Part shown: positions 35,597-43,183 of the stretch, in pieces | Position numbering within the stretch: position 1 is the first letter of the stretch | Layout of the letters: the number at the start of each line of letters is the position of its first letter | Assembly: GCA_017463865.1 (NCBI GenBank) | Contig: JAFTOI010000040.1 | Span: forward strand, 1 to 64,000 | Length of the DNA: 64,000 nt | Source of the DNA: Clostridia bacterium | Lineage (GTDB): Bacteria > Bacillota > Clostridia > Oscillospirales > CAG-272 | Direction: 5' to 3' | Made by a program: the position numbers and the translations under genes | Notes under the pieces: model-generated | What the model was told of the DNA's origin: nothing | Database searches by the model: none | The model's input: the letters and a program-made list of their open reading frames with translations, nothing else

Positions 35597-38500
35597 ATGG
35601 AAATGCCCGAACTGCTCGCCCCCAAGCTCACCAGCCTTCTGCTCGGGGCGATGATCCTGCTCTCACCCGTTGTCAGCCTGTTTACCGCCTGCGCCGACGC
35701 CTCGGCGGCCGAGCCGGCGTCTGCCGCCGCCCAGCCTGCCATTGCGCGGGTCGATCCCATCGCCTATGCCGCCCCCGAGCAGGGCGGAGAAGGCATCCTT
35801 AACCCCGACGCCGAGGTGCGCGGGGTCTGGATCGCGTCGGTGCTTAACATCAACTTCCCCTCCGAACCGGGGCTGAGTGCCGTCAAGCTGGCCGCCGAGA
35901 TCGACGCCATCCTCGACAACTGTGAAGCCAACAACTTCAACGCCGTCTATTTCCAAGTGCGGCCTACCGCCGACGCGCTCTATAAATCCGCGCTTTTCCC
36001 CACCTCGTACTACCTCACCGGCGAGCAGGGCAAGGCGCTGGACGGCGGGTTTGACCCGCTGGCCTATCTCCTCGCCGAGGCGCACGCGCGCAACATCCGC
36101 GTCCACGCCTGGGTCAACCCCCTGCGCGTGACCTCCGGCTCGGCCTCCAAGCCCCAGATCGACATTACTGCCCTCGCCGAGGGCCACCCCGCCCGCGTCA
36201 ATGCCGGCTGGGCCATCCCCTATGCTGACGGCAAGCTCTACTTCGACGCCGGCATCCCCGAGGTGCGGCAATTCATCATCGACGGCGTGGCCGAGATCGT
36301 GCAGAATTATGATGTCGACGGCGTCATCTTCGACGATTACTTCTACCCCTACCCCACTAAGGTCGACGGCAAAACGGCCGCCTTCAACGATGACGCCACC
36401 TTCGCCGCCTTCAGCCGCGGCATCACCGACAAGGCCGACTGGCGCCGCGACAACATCAACCAGCTCATCGAGGGCACCTACCTCGCCATCAAGCGCATCG
36501 ACGCCGAATGTGAGTTCGGCGTGGCGCCCTTCGGCATCTGGCAGAACGACAATGGCGAGAACGGCGGCAGCGACACCTCCGGCCTCAATTCCTACAGCGA
36601 GATCTACTGCGACGCTCTCGCCTGGATCGAGGGGGGCTATATCGACTACATCGCGCCCCAGATCTACTGGCGCTTCACCACGACGGCCGCCCGCTACGAC
36701 GTGCTGACCCGCTGGTGGAACGCGCAGGTCGACGGCACGGGCGTCGATCTGCTCATCTCGCACGGCGTCTACAACTACGACAGCTGGGAGAACCCCGAGG
36801 GCGAGCTGTCCGAACAGCTCGAGTACGCCCGCAGTGAGCTGAACTACCGCGGCAGCATCCACTACGGCTATGCGGCTATCACGGCTAACTCGCACGGCCT
36901 CGCCGACGAGCTGCGCGCCATGTATGCCGACGAGATCATTTACACCGACCCCACCCCCACAGGCGCGGCACTGACCGTCGCGTCGCCGGCCAGCGGCGCG
37001 TGGATTGACGCGGCTTCAACCTATATCATCGGCTCGTCCGATCCGGCCAAGTCCCTCCTCTTCGAGGGCGAGCCGGTCAGCCGCACCAAGAGCGGCTACT
37101 TCTCGCTCTACACCAAGCTGGAAGAGGGGAAGAATACCTTCACCTTCACCTACGGCGGTGAGGAGATCGAATACACCGTCAACTCGGGCACCCGCCCGTC
37201 GTCCGGCACCGGCACGACGGCGGCCAAGGATCTCGGCGCGTTCAAGCTGAGTGTCAGCGCGCCCGCGAACGACATCGCGGCGGCCGGCGGCACGGCGGTG
37301 ACGCTGGCCTGCGTCGCCCCGTCGGGCAGTACCGTCACGGCCGAAATCAATGGCAAGACAGTCACCCTCAAGGCGGCCTCCACACCCACCGGCAGCGGCA
37401 AATACCTCGCGGCGACCTACTCGGGAAGCTACACCCTGCCGGCCGCACCCGACGGTGCGGTCGTTGACCTCGGCACCATCACCTACCGCGCGACCCGCAA
37501 GGGGGAAAGCGCGACGGCCACCGGCGCGCGCCTGCGCGTGATGGGCAAGGACGCGGTGATCCCGGTCGAGGTTATCCGCGACTCGTCTGAGATGAAGCTG
37601 GGCTACAACACCTGGTACTACGACGATTTCACCCCGCAGGTGGCCGGCATGCGCGACTACGCCGTCTCGCAGGGCAACGGCTACTACAAGCTGCGGGTAG
37701 CGGGCTATATTGCGGAGGGCAACCTCCGCGAGCTGCCGGCCGGCACCGACATTGACATTGCCAAAATCAACCGCATCACCGTCGCCGACGAGGGCGAGCA
37801 CACGGTCATCACGATCAACGCGGCCGAACAGATCCCGATGAACGGCTACGTCGAGAACGGCGTCTTCTACCTCTCGCTCTACAACATCGACACGAGCTGG
37901 ACGGGCAAGGTTGAGCTGGCGGACAACCCCCTCTTCACGGCGGCCAGCTGGGCGAAGAGCACCAAGGCGAACAGCATCAAGCTGGCGCTGACCCTGCGCG
38001 ACGTGAACAATTTCTACGGCTTCGAGTTCGACTACGACGCGGCGGGGCGGACGCTGGTGCGTCTGCGCAATCCGCAGGGGCTGGCCGACGGCGCGCAGCC
38101 GCTGGCCGGCAAGGTGATCGTCCTTGATGCCGGGCATGGCGGAGCCGACTCGGGCGCGCTGGGCGCCTGGGGCGAGATGAACGAGGCCGATCTGAACCTG
38201 GCGATCACGCTTGAGGCGGCCCGCGCCCTGCGCGCGCTGGGTGCCGAGGTGATCCTGACCCGCGAGGCTGATGTGACGGTCGAAATGGACGACCGCCTCG
38301 CGAAGCTCGACGAGATCGCGCCCGACCTGTCGATTTCGATCCACCAGAACTCGATGGGCTACGCCACCGACATTACGAAGGTGCGGGGCCTGATCGGCCT
38401 CTACTACGCTGACGCGGGTAAGCTGCTGACCGAGTGCGTCTCGGCGGCCGTCTCGGGTGAACTGAACCGCTACGAGCGGACGCCCGCCGAGCAGCGTCTG

Positions 38501-38671
38501 GCCCTCTGCCGCAACGCGCGCTTCCCCTCAACCCTGATCGAGGTCGGCTTCATCACCTGCGTCGAGGAATACGAGAAAATGCAGAACGCCGACGTCATCG
38601 CTGCCACAGGCGACGCCGTGGCACAGGGCGTGCTGGATTATTACGCGGCGCAGGCGAAGTGGGTGAGATAA
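35597..38671 (+). CDS. Secreted fusion: GHL10-type glycoside hydrolase plus Amidase_3
   Basis: A 1024-residue exported protein. An N-terminal hydrophobic segment (LTSLLLGAMILLSPVVSLFTAC) is a signal peptide with a weak lipobox. Residues ~70-450 are a family-10-like glycosyl hydrolase (UPF0748/GHL10): VRGVWIASVLNINFPS, NAVYFQVRPTADALY, HAWVNPLRV, DGVIFDDYFYPYP, then IAPQIYWRF. Residues ~455-830 are beta-rich, probably Ig-like and linker modules. Residues ~836-1024 are a zinc amidase (LDAGHGGADSG, Glu in GEMNEADLN, SISIHQNS, LIEVGFIT). Both catalytic modules act on peptidoglycan or its modifications, so this is a two-activity wall hydrolase. I take the start at 35597 (AAAGGA 9 nt upstream) rather than the ATG at 35495, which lacks a ribosome site. 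Confidence 0.88.
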   Translation: MEMPELLAPKLTSLLLGAMILLSPVVSLFTACADASAAEPASAAAQPAIARVDPIAYAAPEQGGEGILNPDAEVRGVWIASVLNINFPSEPGLSAVKLAAEIDAILDNCEANNFNAVYFQVRPTADALYKSALFPTSYYLTGEQGKALDGGFDPLAYLLAEAHARNIRVHAWVNPLRVTSGSASKPQIDITALAEGHPARVNAGWAIPYADGKLYFDAGIPEVRQFIIDGVAEIVQNYDVDGVIFDDYFYPYPTKVDGKTAAFNDDATFAAFSRGITDKADWRRDNINQLIEGTYLAIKRIDAECEFGVAPFGIWQNDNGENGGSDTSGLNSYSEIYCDALAWIEGGYIDYIAPQIYWRFTTTAARYDVLTRWWNAQVDGTGVDLLISHGVYNYDSWENPEGELSEQLEYARSELNYRGSIHYGYAAITANSHGLADELRAMYADEIIYTDPTPTGAALTVASPASGAWIDAASTYIIGSSDPAKSLLFEGEPVSRTKSGYFSLYTKLEEGKNTFTFTYGGEEIEYTVNSGTRPSSGTGTTAAKDLGAFKLSVSAPANDIAAAGGTAVTLACVAPSGSTVTAEINGKTVTLKAASTPTGSGKYLAATYSGSYTLPAAPDGAVVDLGTITYRATRKGESATATGARLRVMGKDAVIPVEVIRDSSEMKLGYNTWYYDDFTPQVAGMRDYAVSQGNGYYKLRVAGYIAEGNLRELPAGTDIDIAKINRITVADEGEHTVITINAAEQIPMNGYVENGVFYLSLYNIDTSWTGKVELADNPLFTAASWAKSTKANSIKLALTLRDVNNFYGFEFDYDAAGRTLVRLRNPQGLADGAQPLAGKVIVLDAGHGGADSGALGAWGEMNEADLNLAITLEAARALRALGAEVILTREADVTVEMDDRLAKLDEIAPDLSISIHQNSMGYATDITKVRGLIGLYYADAGKLLTECVSAAVSGELNRYERTPAEQRLALCRNARFPSTLIEVGFITCVEEYEKMQNADVIAATGDAVAQGVLDYYAAQAKWVR

Positions 38672-38673
38672 AG

Positions 38674-38757
38674 ACCTTGGGACTCCGTCCCAAACCCTGC
38701 TAAAGGGACTTTTTCGAGAAAAAGTCCCTTTAGCATCCTCAAAAAGCTTTCCAACAT
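38674..38757. repeat. Dispersed double-hairpin repeat, copy B
   Basis: Contains GGGACTCCGTCCC, then the long hairpin CTAAAGGGACTTTTTC with complement, then AAAAAGCTTTCCAAC. On the minus strand the order (GTTGGAAAGCTTTTTG, long hairpin, small G/C hairpin) matches the copies at 23025 and 47698. It follows the GHL10-amidase gene and may terminate it. Confidence 0.65.
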
Positions 38758-38785
38758 ATTTTTTGATTTTGGCTGGCACATATTC

Positions 38786-39355
38786 ATGAAAACCATCTAT
38801 ATTCTGCTGTCGCGCACCAACACCGTTGCGGCACGGCTGATCAGGCTGGCGACGGCCTGCCGGTACAACCATGTTTCGATCTCGCTGGATGCGGCACGGA
38901 GCGATTTCTACAGCTTCGCCCGCCGGCGGATCCACAATCCCCTCATCGGGGGCTTCATTATCGAGAACATCCACACCGGTATTTTCGGCCGCAACGGCGA
39001 CCAGCCCTGCGCGCTCTATGCGCTGCAGGTCACCGATGAGGCTTATGCCGACCTTGAGGGGATGATCGAGCGGTTCTTCGACCACTACGACGCCTACCGC
39101 TACAATTTCCTCGGCGTGCCCCTCTGCTTCTTCGGCATCCCCTACGAGCGGGAGCACCATTATCTCTGCTCGCAGTTCGCGGCGTATATGCTGCGCCGGA
39201 CGGGCGCCTGCACGCTGCCAAAGGCCGTTTCGCTGATGCAGCCGATGGACTTCCTCGCCATCCCCGAGCTGCGGCTGGTCTATACCGGCCCGCTGGGCCT
39301 GGTCGACCGCACAGCGCTGTATCCTCCGGTCAGAATGATCCCCGGCAGATCGTGA
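38786..39355 (+). CDS. Permuted NlpC/P60-like (papain-fold) protein
   Basis: A 189-residue soluble protein without a signal peptide. The candidate catalytic His lies first (RYNHVSISLD, about residue 29) and the Cys follows late (HYLCSQFAAYML, about residue 131), the order seen in circularly permuted NlpC/P60 (YiiX/YaeF, LRAT-like) proteins, which act on lipids or amides. The piece FIIENIHTGIFGRNGDQPCALYAL is conserved in Clostridia homologs as I recall. It has no clear partner gene, though it follows a wall hydrolase. The substrate is unknown. A good terminator follows. Confidence 0.65.
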   Translation: MKTIYILLSRTNTVAARLIRLATACRYNHVSISLDAARSDFYSFARRRIHNPLIGGFIIENIHTGIFGRNGDQPCALYALQVTDEAYADLEGMIERFFDHYDAYRYNFLGVPLCFFGIPYEREHHYLCSQFAAYMLRRTGACTLPKAVSLMQPMDFLAIPELRLVYTGPLGLVDRTALYPPVRMIPGRS

Positions 39356-39373
39356 AATCTGCCGGGATTTTTG
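39341..39373 (+). terminator. Terminator after the permuted NlpC/P60-like gene
   Basis: CCCGGCAGAT and ATCTGCCGGG with a 6-nt loop, followed by ATTTTTG. Confidence 0.8.
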
Positions 39374-39463
39374 CTGTCTGCTGTCAAAAACTGTTCTGTT
39401 TATCGCCTTCCGCGCAAGCCATACTAACCTTGCGGGGCAACGGCCCGCGAAAGGATGGTTCCC

Positions 39464-39703
39464 ATGAACGAATACTACGACAGAAGCATGCCCATCGGTC
39501 TGGCCATGATGCTGGCGCAGAACAACGACGCCATGCGCAACTTCGCGCTGATGAGCGAGACCGATCAGCAGCGCGTGCTTGACCGTGCCCGCAGCGTCAG
39601 CTCGAAAACGCAGATGCGTGAGCTGGTGGGCAATATCGCCACCGGCATGGCCAGCGACATGATGGGCGGTGCCGTCGGCAACGCGCCCGGCTGGCAGTTT
39701 TGA
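39464..39703 (+). CDS. Small Met-rich protein of unknown function
   Basis: A 79-residue protein with AAAGGA upstream at normal spacing. It has many methionines (MPIGLAMMLAQNNDAMRNFALM), then a helical stretch (ETDQQRVLDRARSVSSKTQM) and a Gly-rich end (NIATGMASDMMGGAVGNAPG). It is similar in style to small conserved Clostridia proteins I have seen as hypothetical. There is no signal peptide or membrane span. Both flanks carry their own terminators and promoters, so it is an independent unit. Confidence 0.6.
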   Translation: MNEYYDRSMPIGLAMMLAQNNDAMRNFALMSETDQQRVLDRARSVSSKTQMRELVGNIATGMASDMMGGAVGNAPGWQF

Positions 39704-39775
39704 CCAAACCACACAGGGTGGCACGCCGGCCGGCGCGCCGCCCTTTTACTTTGTCAATTTTTTGACGCAAGGGCC

Positions 39776-39804
39776 TTGCAATTTGCCCGGATTTGTGGTA
39801 GAAT
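39776..39804 (+). promoter_or_regulatory. Promoter of the cytoplasmic GDPD-like gene
   Basis: TTGCAA (39776-39781), 17 nt, TAGAAT (39799-39804). Just upstream, AGGGTGGC and GCCGCCCT form a hairpin ending in TTTTAC that terminates the small gene before it. Confidence 0.65.
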
Positions 39805-39833
39805 GAAAAAAATCCCATTGGAGGTACATACCC

Positions 39834-40607
39834 ATGTCCGTCATTCTTGAAGCCCATCGCGGCGTGTCCGCGTATTATCCCGAAAACACCCTTGCCGCCT
39901 TCGCGGCCGCGAAGGAGCTTGGCTACGGCATGATCGAGCTGGACAACAAGTTCACGTCCGACAACCGCTGCGTCTGCCTGCACAACAAGACCATCAACAA
40001 GACCGCCCGCTATCCCGACGGCCGCGAGCTGGCCGAGGAGACCCCCATCAAGGATCTGACCTTCGCCGAGGCGCGCTCCTTCGACTACGGCCTGTGGAAG
40101 GGTGAGCAGTTCCGCGGCGTGCAGATCCCCACCCTCGAGGAGGCCATCGCCTTCTCGGCCGACAACGATATCCCGCTGAAGTTCGACAATGTCCTGCAGA
40201 AGTTCGACGACGAGCAGCACGAGATCTTCTTCTCCACTGTTGAGCGCATGAATGCGCTCTCCCACGTCGGTTTCACCTCGAGCAAGCTTGACTTCATCAA
40301 GAAGATCATCGCCCGCTTCCCCACTGCGCAGATCCACTACGACGGCGACATCACCGAGGAGGCGCTGGCCGCCGTGGCCGCTGTCGTTCCCGCCGACCAG
40401 CTGACCGTCTGGCTGCGCTTTGCCAACAACCGCACTGCCTGGTGCAAGACGCCGGCCTGCGATCAGGCACTGATCGACATGACCCACCGTTACGCCAAGC
40501 GCATCGGTCTGTGGCTGCTCGACAAGCCCGAGGAGCTGGAGTTGGTGCGCAGCTGGGATATCGACTATATCGAGACCGAGGGCGAGCTGACGCCGGTTCA
40601 GCTGTGA
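39834..40607 (+). CDS. Glycerophosphodiester phosphodiesterase-like protein, cytoplasmic
   Basis: A 257-residue TIM-barrel protein of the GDPD family, which hydrolyses glycerophosphodiesters to glycerol 3-phosphate and an alcohol. Canonical residues are LEAHRGVSAYYPENTLAAF (first His/Arg), IELDNKF (metal Glu and Asp) and CLHNKTINKTA (second His, but the usual following Asp is Asn). The third acidic metal ligand, normally EIK, reads LKFDNVL here. It ends YIETEGEL instead of the common GVDGIITD. It is closely related to the lipoprotein at 43.2 kb, which shares these deviations, so both belong to a distinct subfamily. The activity should be regarded as uncertain. Confidence 0.8.
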   Translation: MSVILEAHRGVSAYYPENTLAAFAAAKELGYGMIELDNKFTSDNRCVCLHNKTINKTARYPDGRELAEETPIKDLTFAEARSFDYGLWKGEQFRGVQIPTLEEAIAFSADNDIPLKFDNVLQKFDDEQHEIFFSTVERMNALSHVGFTSSKLDFIKKIIARFPTAQIHYDGDITEEALAAVAAVVPADQLTVWLRFANNRTAWCKTPACDQALIDMTHRYAKRIGLWLLDKPEELELVRSWDIDYIETEGELTPVQL

Positions 40608-40623
40608 GTTTGTCAGTTATCGC

Positions 40624-40652
40624 TTGACAATTCCGCAAAACTGTGCTATAAT
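40624..40652 (+). promoter_or_regulatory. Promoter of the ABC-F attenuator transcript
   Basis: TTGACA (40624-40629), 17 nt, TATAAT (40647-40652): full consensus. Transcription would start near 40659, just upstream of the leader peptide. Confidence 0.85.
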
Positions 40653-40659
40653 CCAATCA

Positions 40660-40860
40660 AACACGAAGGTGAGGTGAGAAGATGAAGCTGTAACTCTCTT
40701 GATTGATACGGCGCACGACGCCCGGGGGCTCCCCGGCTTTGTTGTTGCGCCCGCAAGAGAGATGCTTCATCTTCCGCTTTGCGCATGGCGTGCCGCACAA
40801 TTGTGCCCCCCGTGCGCGATGGGCTGCAAGAAGATTCTTTCTTGCAGCCCATTTTTGCTT
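40660..40860 (+). ncRNA. Leader-peptide attenuator upstream of the ABC-F gene
   Basis: The 200-nt leader holds a complete three-codon open reading frame (Met-Lys-Leu-stop, 40682-40693) behind GGTGAG. Its sequence GAAGATGAAGC (40678-40688) is exactly complementary to 40764-40774, and CTCTCTTG (40694-40701) to 40754-40761. A strong terminator (arms ATGGGCTGCAAGAA/TTCTTGCAGCCCAT, 40819-40852, plus TTTTT) ends the leader before the resistance gene. A GAAGAT in the terminator's 5' arm and loop can pair with ATCTTC of 40769-40774, giving an alternative fold. This is the standard design for ribosome-stalling induction of ABC-F genes. Confidence 0.8.
40682..40693 (+). CDS. Three-residue leader peptide (MKL) of the ABC-F attenuator
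   Basis: ATG AAG CTG TAA with a GGTGAGGTGAG ribosome site. Its stop codon sits between two leader segments that pair downstream, so a ribosome stalled here by an antibiotic would keep those segments from forming the long stem. Its size fits the very short upstream reading frames known in ABC-F leaders. Confidence 0.6.
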   Translation: MKL

Positions 40861-40876
40861 CAAGGAGTGATTTTTT

Positions 40877-42373
40877 ATGGCCATGATCGACATATCCCAC
40901 CTCACCTTCGCCCACGATGGGGGCGACAATCTCTTCGACGACGTCAGCTTCCGTCTCGACACCGACTGGAAGCTGGGCTTCACCGGCCGCAACGGGCGGG
41001 GCAAGACCACCTTCCTGCGCCTGCTGCGGGGCGAGCTGCCCTATGGGGGGCGGATCACCACCCTCGGGGGCCTGCGGTACGTCACCTTCCCGCCGACCGT
41101 CGATGACGTGCTGGCCGACCGGTCGGCCCTCGACGTCCTGCGCGCCCTTGCGCCCGAGGCGGAGGAGTGGCGCTTCTGGTGCGAGGCCGGCCTGCTGGGG
41201 CTGGACGAGGCGGTCTTCGACCGCCCGTGGCGCATTTTGTCGGGCGGCGAGCGCACCAAGCTGGCGCTGAGCCTGCTTTTCGTCGACGACAGCGCCTCCT
41301 TTGCCCTCATCGACGAGCCGACCAACCACCTCGACCGCGCCGGCCGCGCGGCGGTGAGCGAATATCTGCGGGGCAAGCGGGGCTTCATCGTCGTCTCGCA
41401 CGACCGCGACTTCCTCGACGGCTGCGTCGACCACATTCTGTCCATCAACCGCACCAATATTGAGATCGAGCAGGGCAATTTCAGCTCGTGGTGGGCGGGC
41501 AAGCAGGCCCGCGACGCGGCCGAACTGGCCGAGGCCGAGCAGCATCGCCGGGAGGCGCGCCGTCTTGAGGAGGCTGCCCGCCGCAGTGCTGAGTGGGCGT
41601 CCAGCGCCGAGCGCGCCAAGGGCGAGCGGAATGGCGGCCTGCGCCCCGACCGGGGCTTCGTCGGCCACAAGGCGGCCAAGGCGATGAAGCGGGCGAAGAA
41701 CATCGAGTCCCGTCTGCTGGCCGAGGCCGAGGCGCGCCGCGCGCTCGGCCAGAACGTGGAGGAGAGCGAGGCGCTGAAGCTGTCCCCCATCGACTACCCG
41801 GTTCGCCGCCTGCTCACGCTGGATGGGGTGCAGGTCTGCTACGACGGTGCGCCGGTGAGCGAGCCGGTCAGCCTCACCGTCGAGCGGGGCGAGAAGATCG
41901 CTCTGCGCGGCACGAACGGCTGCGGCAAGTCGAGCCTGCTGCGGCTGATCTGCGGCGAAGCGCTCGATTATCGCGGCACGATGAACCGCCCTGACCGTCT
42001 GCGCATCTCCTACGTCGGGCAGGAGACGGGGCATCTCTGCGGCCTGCCCGAGGACTACGCCCGCGACGCCGGCATCGAGGTCAGCCGCTTCCTGATGCTC
42101 CTGCGCAAGCTCGACTTCTCGCGCGACCAGCTCGCCCGGCCGATTGAGCAGTTCAGCGAGGGGCAGAAGAAAAAGGTGCTGCTCGCCCGCAGTCTGGGCG
42201 AGCAGGCGCACCTGTATGTGTGGGACGAGCCGCTGAATTATATCGACGTCCTGTCGCGGATGCAGCTCGAGGAGCTGCTGCGCGGCAGTGACGCGACGAT
42301 GCTGTTTGTGGAACATGATGCGGCGTTCTGTGACGCGGTGGCGACGCGCGAGGTCTGGATGGCACGGGCATGA
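40877..42373 (+). CDS. ABC-F ribosomal protection protein, Lsa type
   Basis: A 498-residue soluble twin-ATPase. NBD1: Walker A GRNGRGKT (~37), signature LSGGERTK, Walker B FALIDEPTNHLD. Interdomain linker ~200-315 rich in Arg/Glu (antibiotic resistance domain). NBD2: Walker A GTNGCGKS (~344), signature FSEGQKKK, and WDEPLNYID (~447) in place of the usual DEPTNHLD. The length of 498 residues and phrases such as DWKLGFTGRNGRGKT and LYVWDEPLNYIDV match Lsa(A)-type proteins, which displace lincosamides, pleuromutilins and streptogramin A from the 50S subunit. AGGAG lies 9 nt before the ATG. It is controlled by the attenuator upstream. It ends 4 nt before the convergent lipoprotein gene. Confidence 0.9.
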   Translation: MAMIDISHLTFAHDGGDNLFDDVSFRLDTDWKLGFTGRNGRGKTTFLRLLRGELPYGGRITTLGGLRYVTFPPTVDDVLADRSALDVLRALAPEAEEWRFWCEAGLLGLDEAVFDRPWRILSGGERTKLALSLLFVDDSASFALIDEPTNHLDRAGRAAVSEYLRGKRGFIVVSHDRDFLDGCVDHILSINRTNIEIEQGNFSSWWAGKQARDAAELAEAEQHRREARRLEEAARRSAEWASSAERAKGERNGGLRPDRGFVGHKAAKAMKRAKNIESRLLAEAEARRALGQNVEESEALKLSPIDYPVRRLLTLDGVQVCYDGAPVSEPVSLTVERGEKIALRGTNGCGKSSLLRLICGEALDYRGTMNRPDRLRISYVGQETGHLCGLPEDYARDAGIEVSRFLMLLRKLDFSRDQLARPIEQFSEGQKKKVLLARSLGEQAHLYVWDEPLNYIDVLSRMQLEELLRGSDATMLFVEHDAAFCDAVATREVWMARA

Positions 42374-42376
42374 GGC

Positions 42377-42874
42377 TCAGCCGTAGACGACCACTTCGTC
42401 CATGAGCGACCTGCACAGAGCATCGACAGCGTCAAACTGCGCGGCGTCGAGCTCATAGAGCGCCGAATAGTCGAAGCCGTTGATGGTTTCATAGGTGCCG
42501 TAGCCCACATAGCAATGGGCGTTGGGTTTGACCAGGCTCAGCCGCAGCAGAGGCTCGGTGTCTGTGTCAGGCGTGGTGGTCGGGTAAAAGGTCAGCGCAA
42601 AAAATGTTGCGTAATAGCCATATGAGCTGATCGGGTCGGTGCCGGAGATCGGTCGAATGGTTTCGAGGATAGCGCTGACCGTGTCCGAATCGGTGAACAT
42701 CTGCTTGTTTCCCGTGATGCCGCTGTAGATTTCAACAGCCGCCGCATCGGAGAGATCGAGATCGGCAATGACCATCGTGTCAGGCACCGGCGGTGCTTCG
42801 ACGCCATCCTCGGCGCGGCATCCCGGCAGCACGAGCAGGCAGAGGACGAGCAGGAACAAAGTGAGCTTCTTCAT
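42377..42874 (-). CDS. Small lipoprotein of unknown function
   Basis: A 165-residue lipoprotein: MKKLTLFLLVLCLLVLPGC with the Cys at about residue 19, then a mature domain without known motifs (VIADLDLSDAAAVEIYSG, TVSAILETIRPISG, HCYVGYGTYETINGFDY). This arrangement resembles small surface lipoproteins of Clostridia that carry a single alpha/beta domain. GGAGGTCATCCCG precedes the ATG. It is convergent with the ABC-F gene with almost no spacing and no visible terminator, so its transcript may overlap the ABC-F mRNA. Confidence 0.7.
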   Translation of the reverse strand: MKKLTLFLLVLCLLVLPGCRAEDGVEAPPVPDTMVIADLDLSDAAAVEIYSGITGNKQMFTDSDTVSAILETIRPISGTDPISSYGYYATFFALTFYPTTTPDTDTEPLLRLSLVKPNAHCYVGYGTYETINGFDYSALYELDAAQFDAVDALCRSLMDEVVVYG

Positions 42875-42965
42875 CGGGATGACCTCCTTTATTCGTTTAT
42901 CCATTTAGACGCAGGATTCGCAAAAAAGTTCCCGCGTGCCGAAAAAAATTGCATGCGGCGAGCGC

Positions 42966-42994
42966 TTGACAATCCTCTCGCTGCGTGTTATACT
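42966..42994 (+). promoter_or_regulatory. Promoter of the small ORF / GDPD lipoprotein operon
   Basis: TTGACA (42966-42971), 17 nt, TATACT (42989-42994). AGGAGG follows 17 nt later. Confidence 0.8.
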
Positions 42995-43022
42995 GTTTCT
43001 ATCAATCAACAGGAGGTTCACC

Positions 43023-43178
43023 ATGTTCTGCCGATCCATCATCGATCCCATCGGCCGCACGCCGCATCATTGTGCCGCCATCCCGAACCGCTTCATCCCC
43101 GGCCTGTTCGATCATTCTGCCAATGCTGCCTGCACCGACGACCGCTGCCTGTCGACGGCAACATGGAAAGAGGTATAA
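43023..43178 (+). CDS. 51-residue small protein ahead of the GDPD lipoprotein
   Basis: The ATG has an ideal AGGAGG 7 nt upstream and a near-consensus promoter. The product starts MFCRSIIDPIGRTPHHCAAI and contains four Cys and three His (CRS, HHCAA, NAACTDDRCLS). That is enough to bind a metal, but no known fold is obvious. It ends 5 nt before the lipoprotein start and carries that gene's AGAGG. Either it is a genuine small protein or a translated leader that controls the following gene. The promoter and ribosome site point to real translation. Confidence 0.5.
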   Translation: MFCRSIIDPIGRTPHHCAAIPNRFIPGLFDHSANAACTDDRCLSTATWKEV

Positions 43179-43183
43179 TCATC

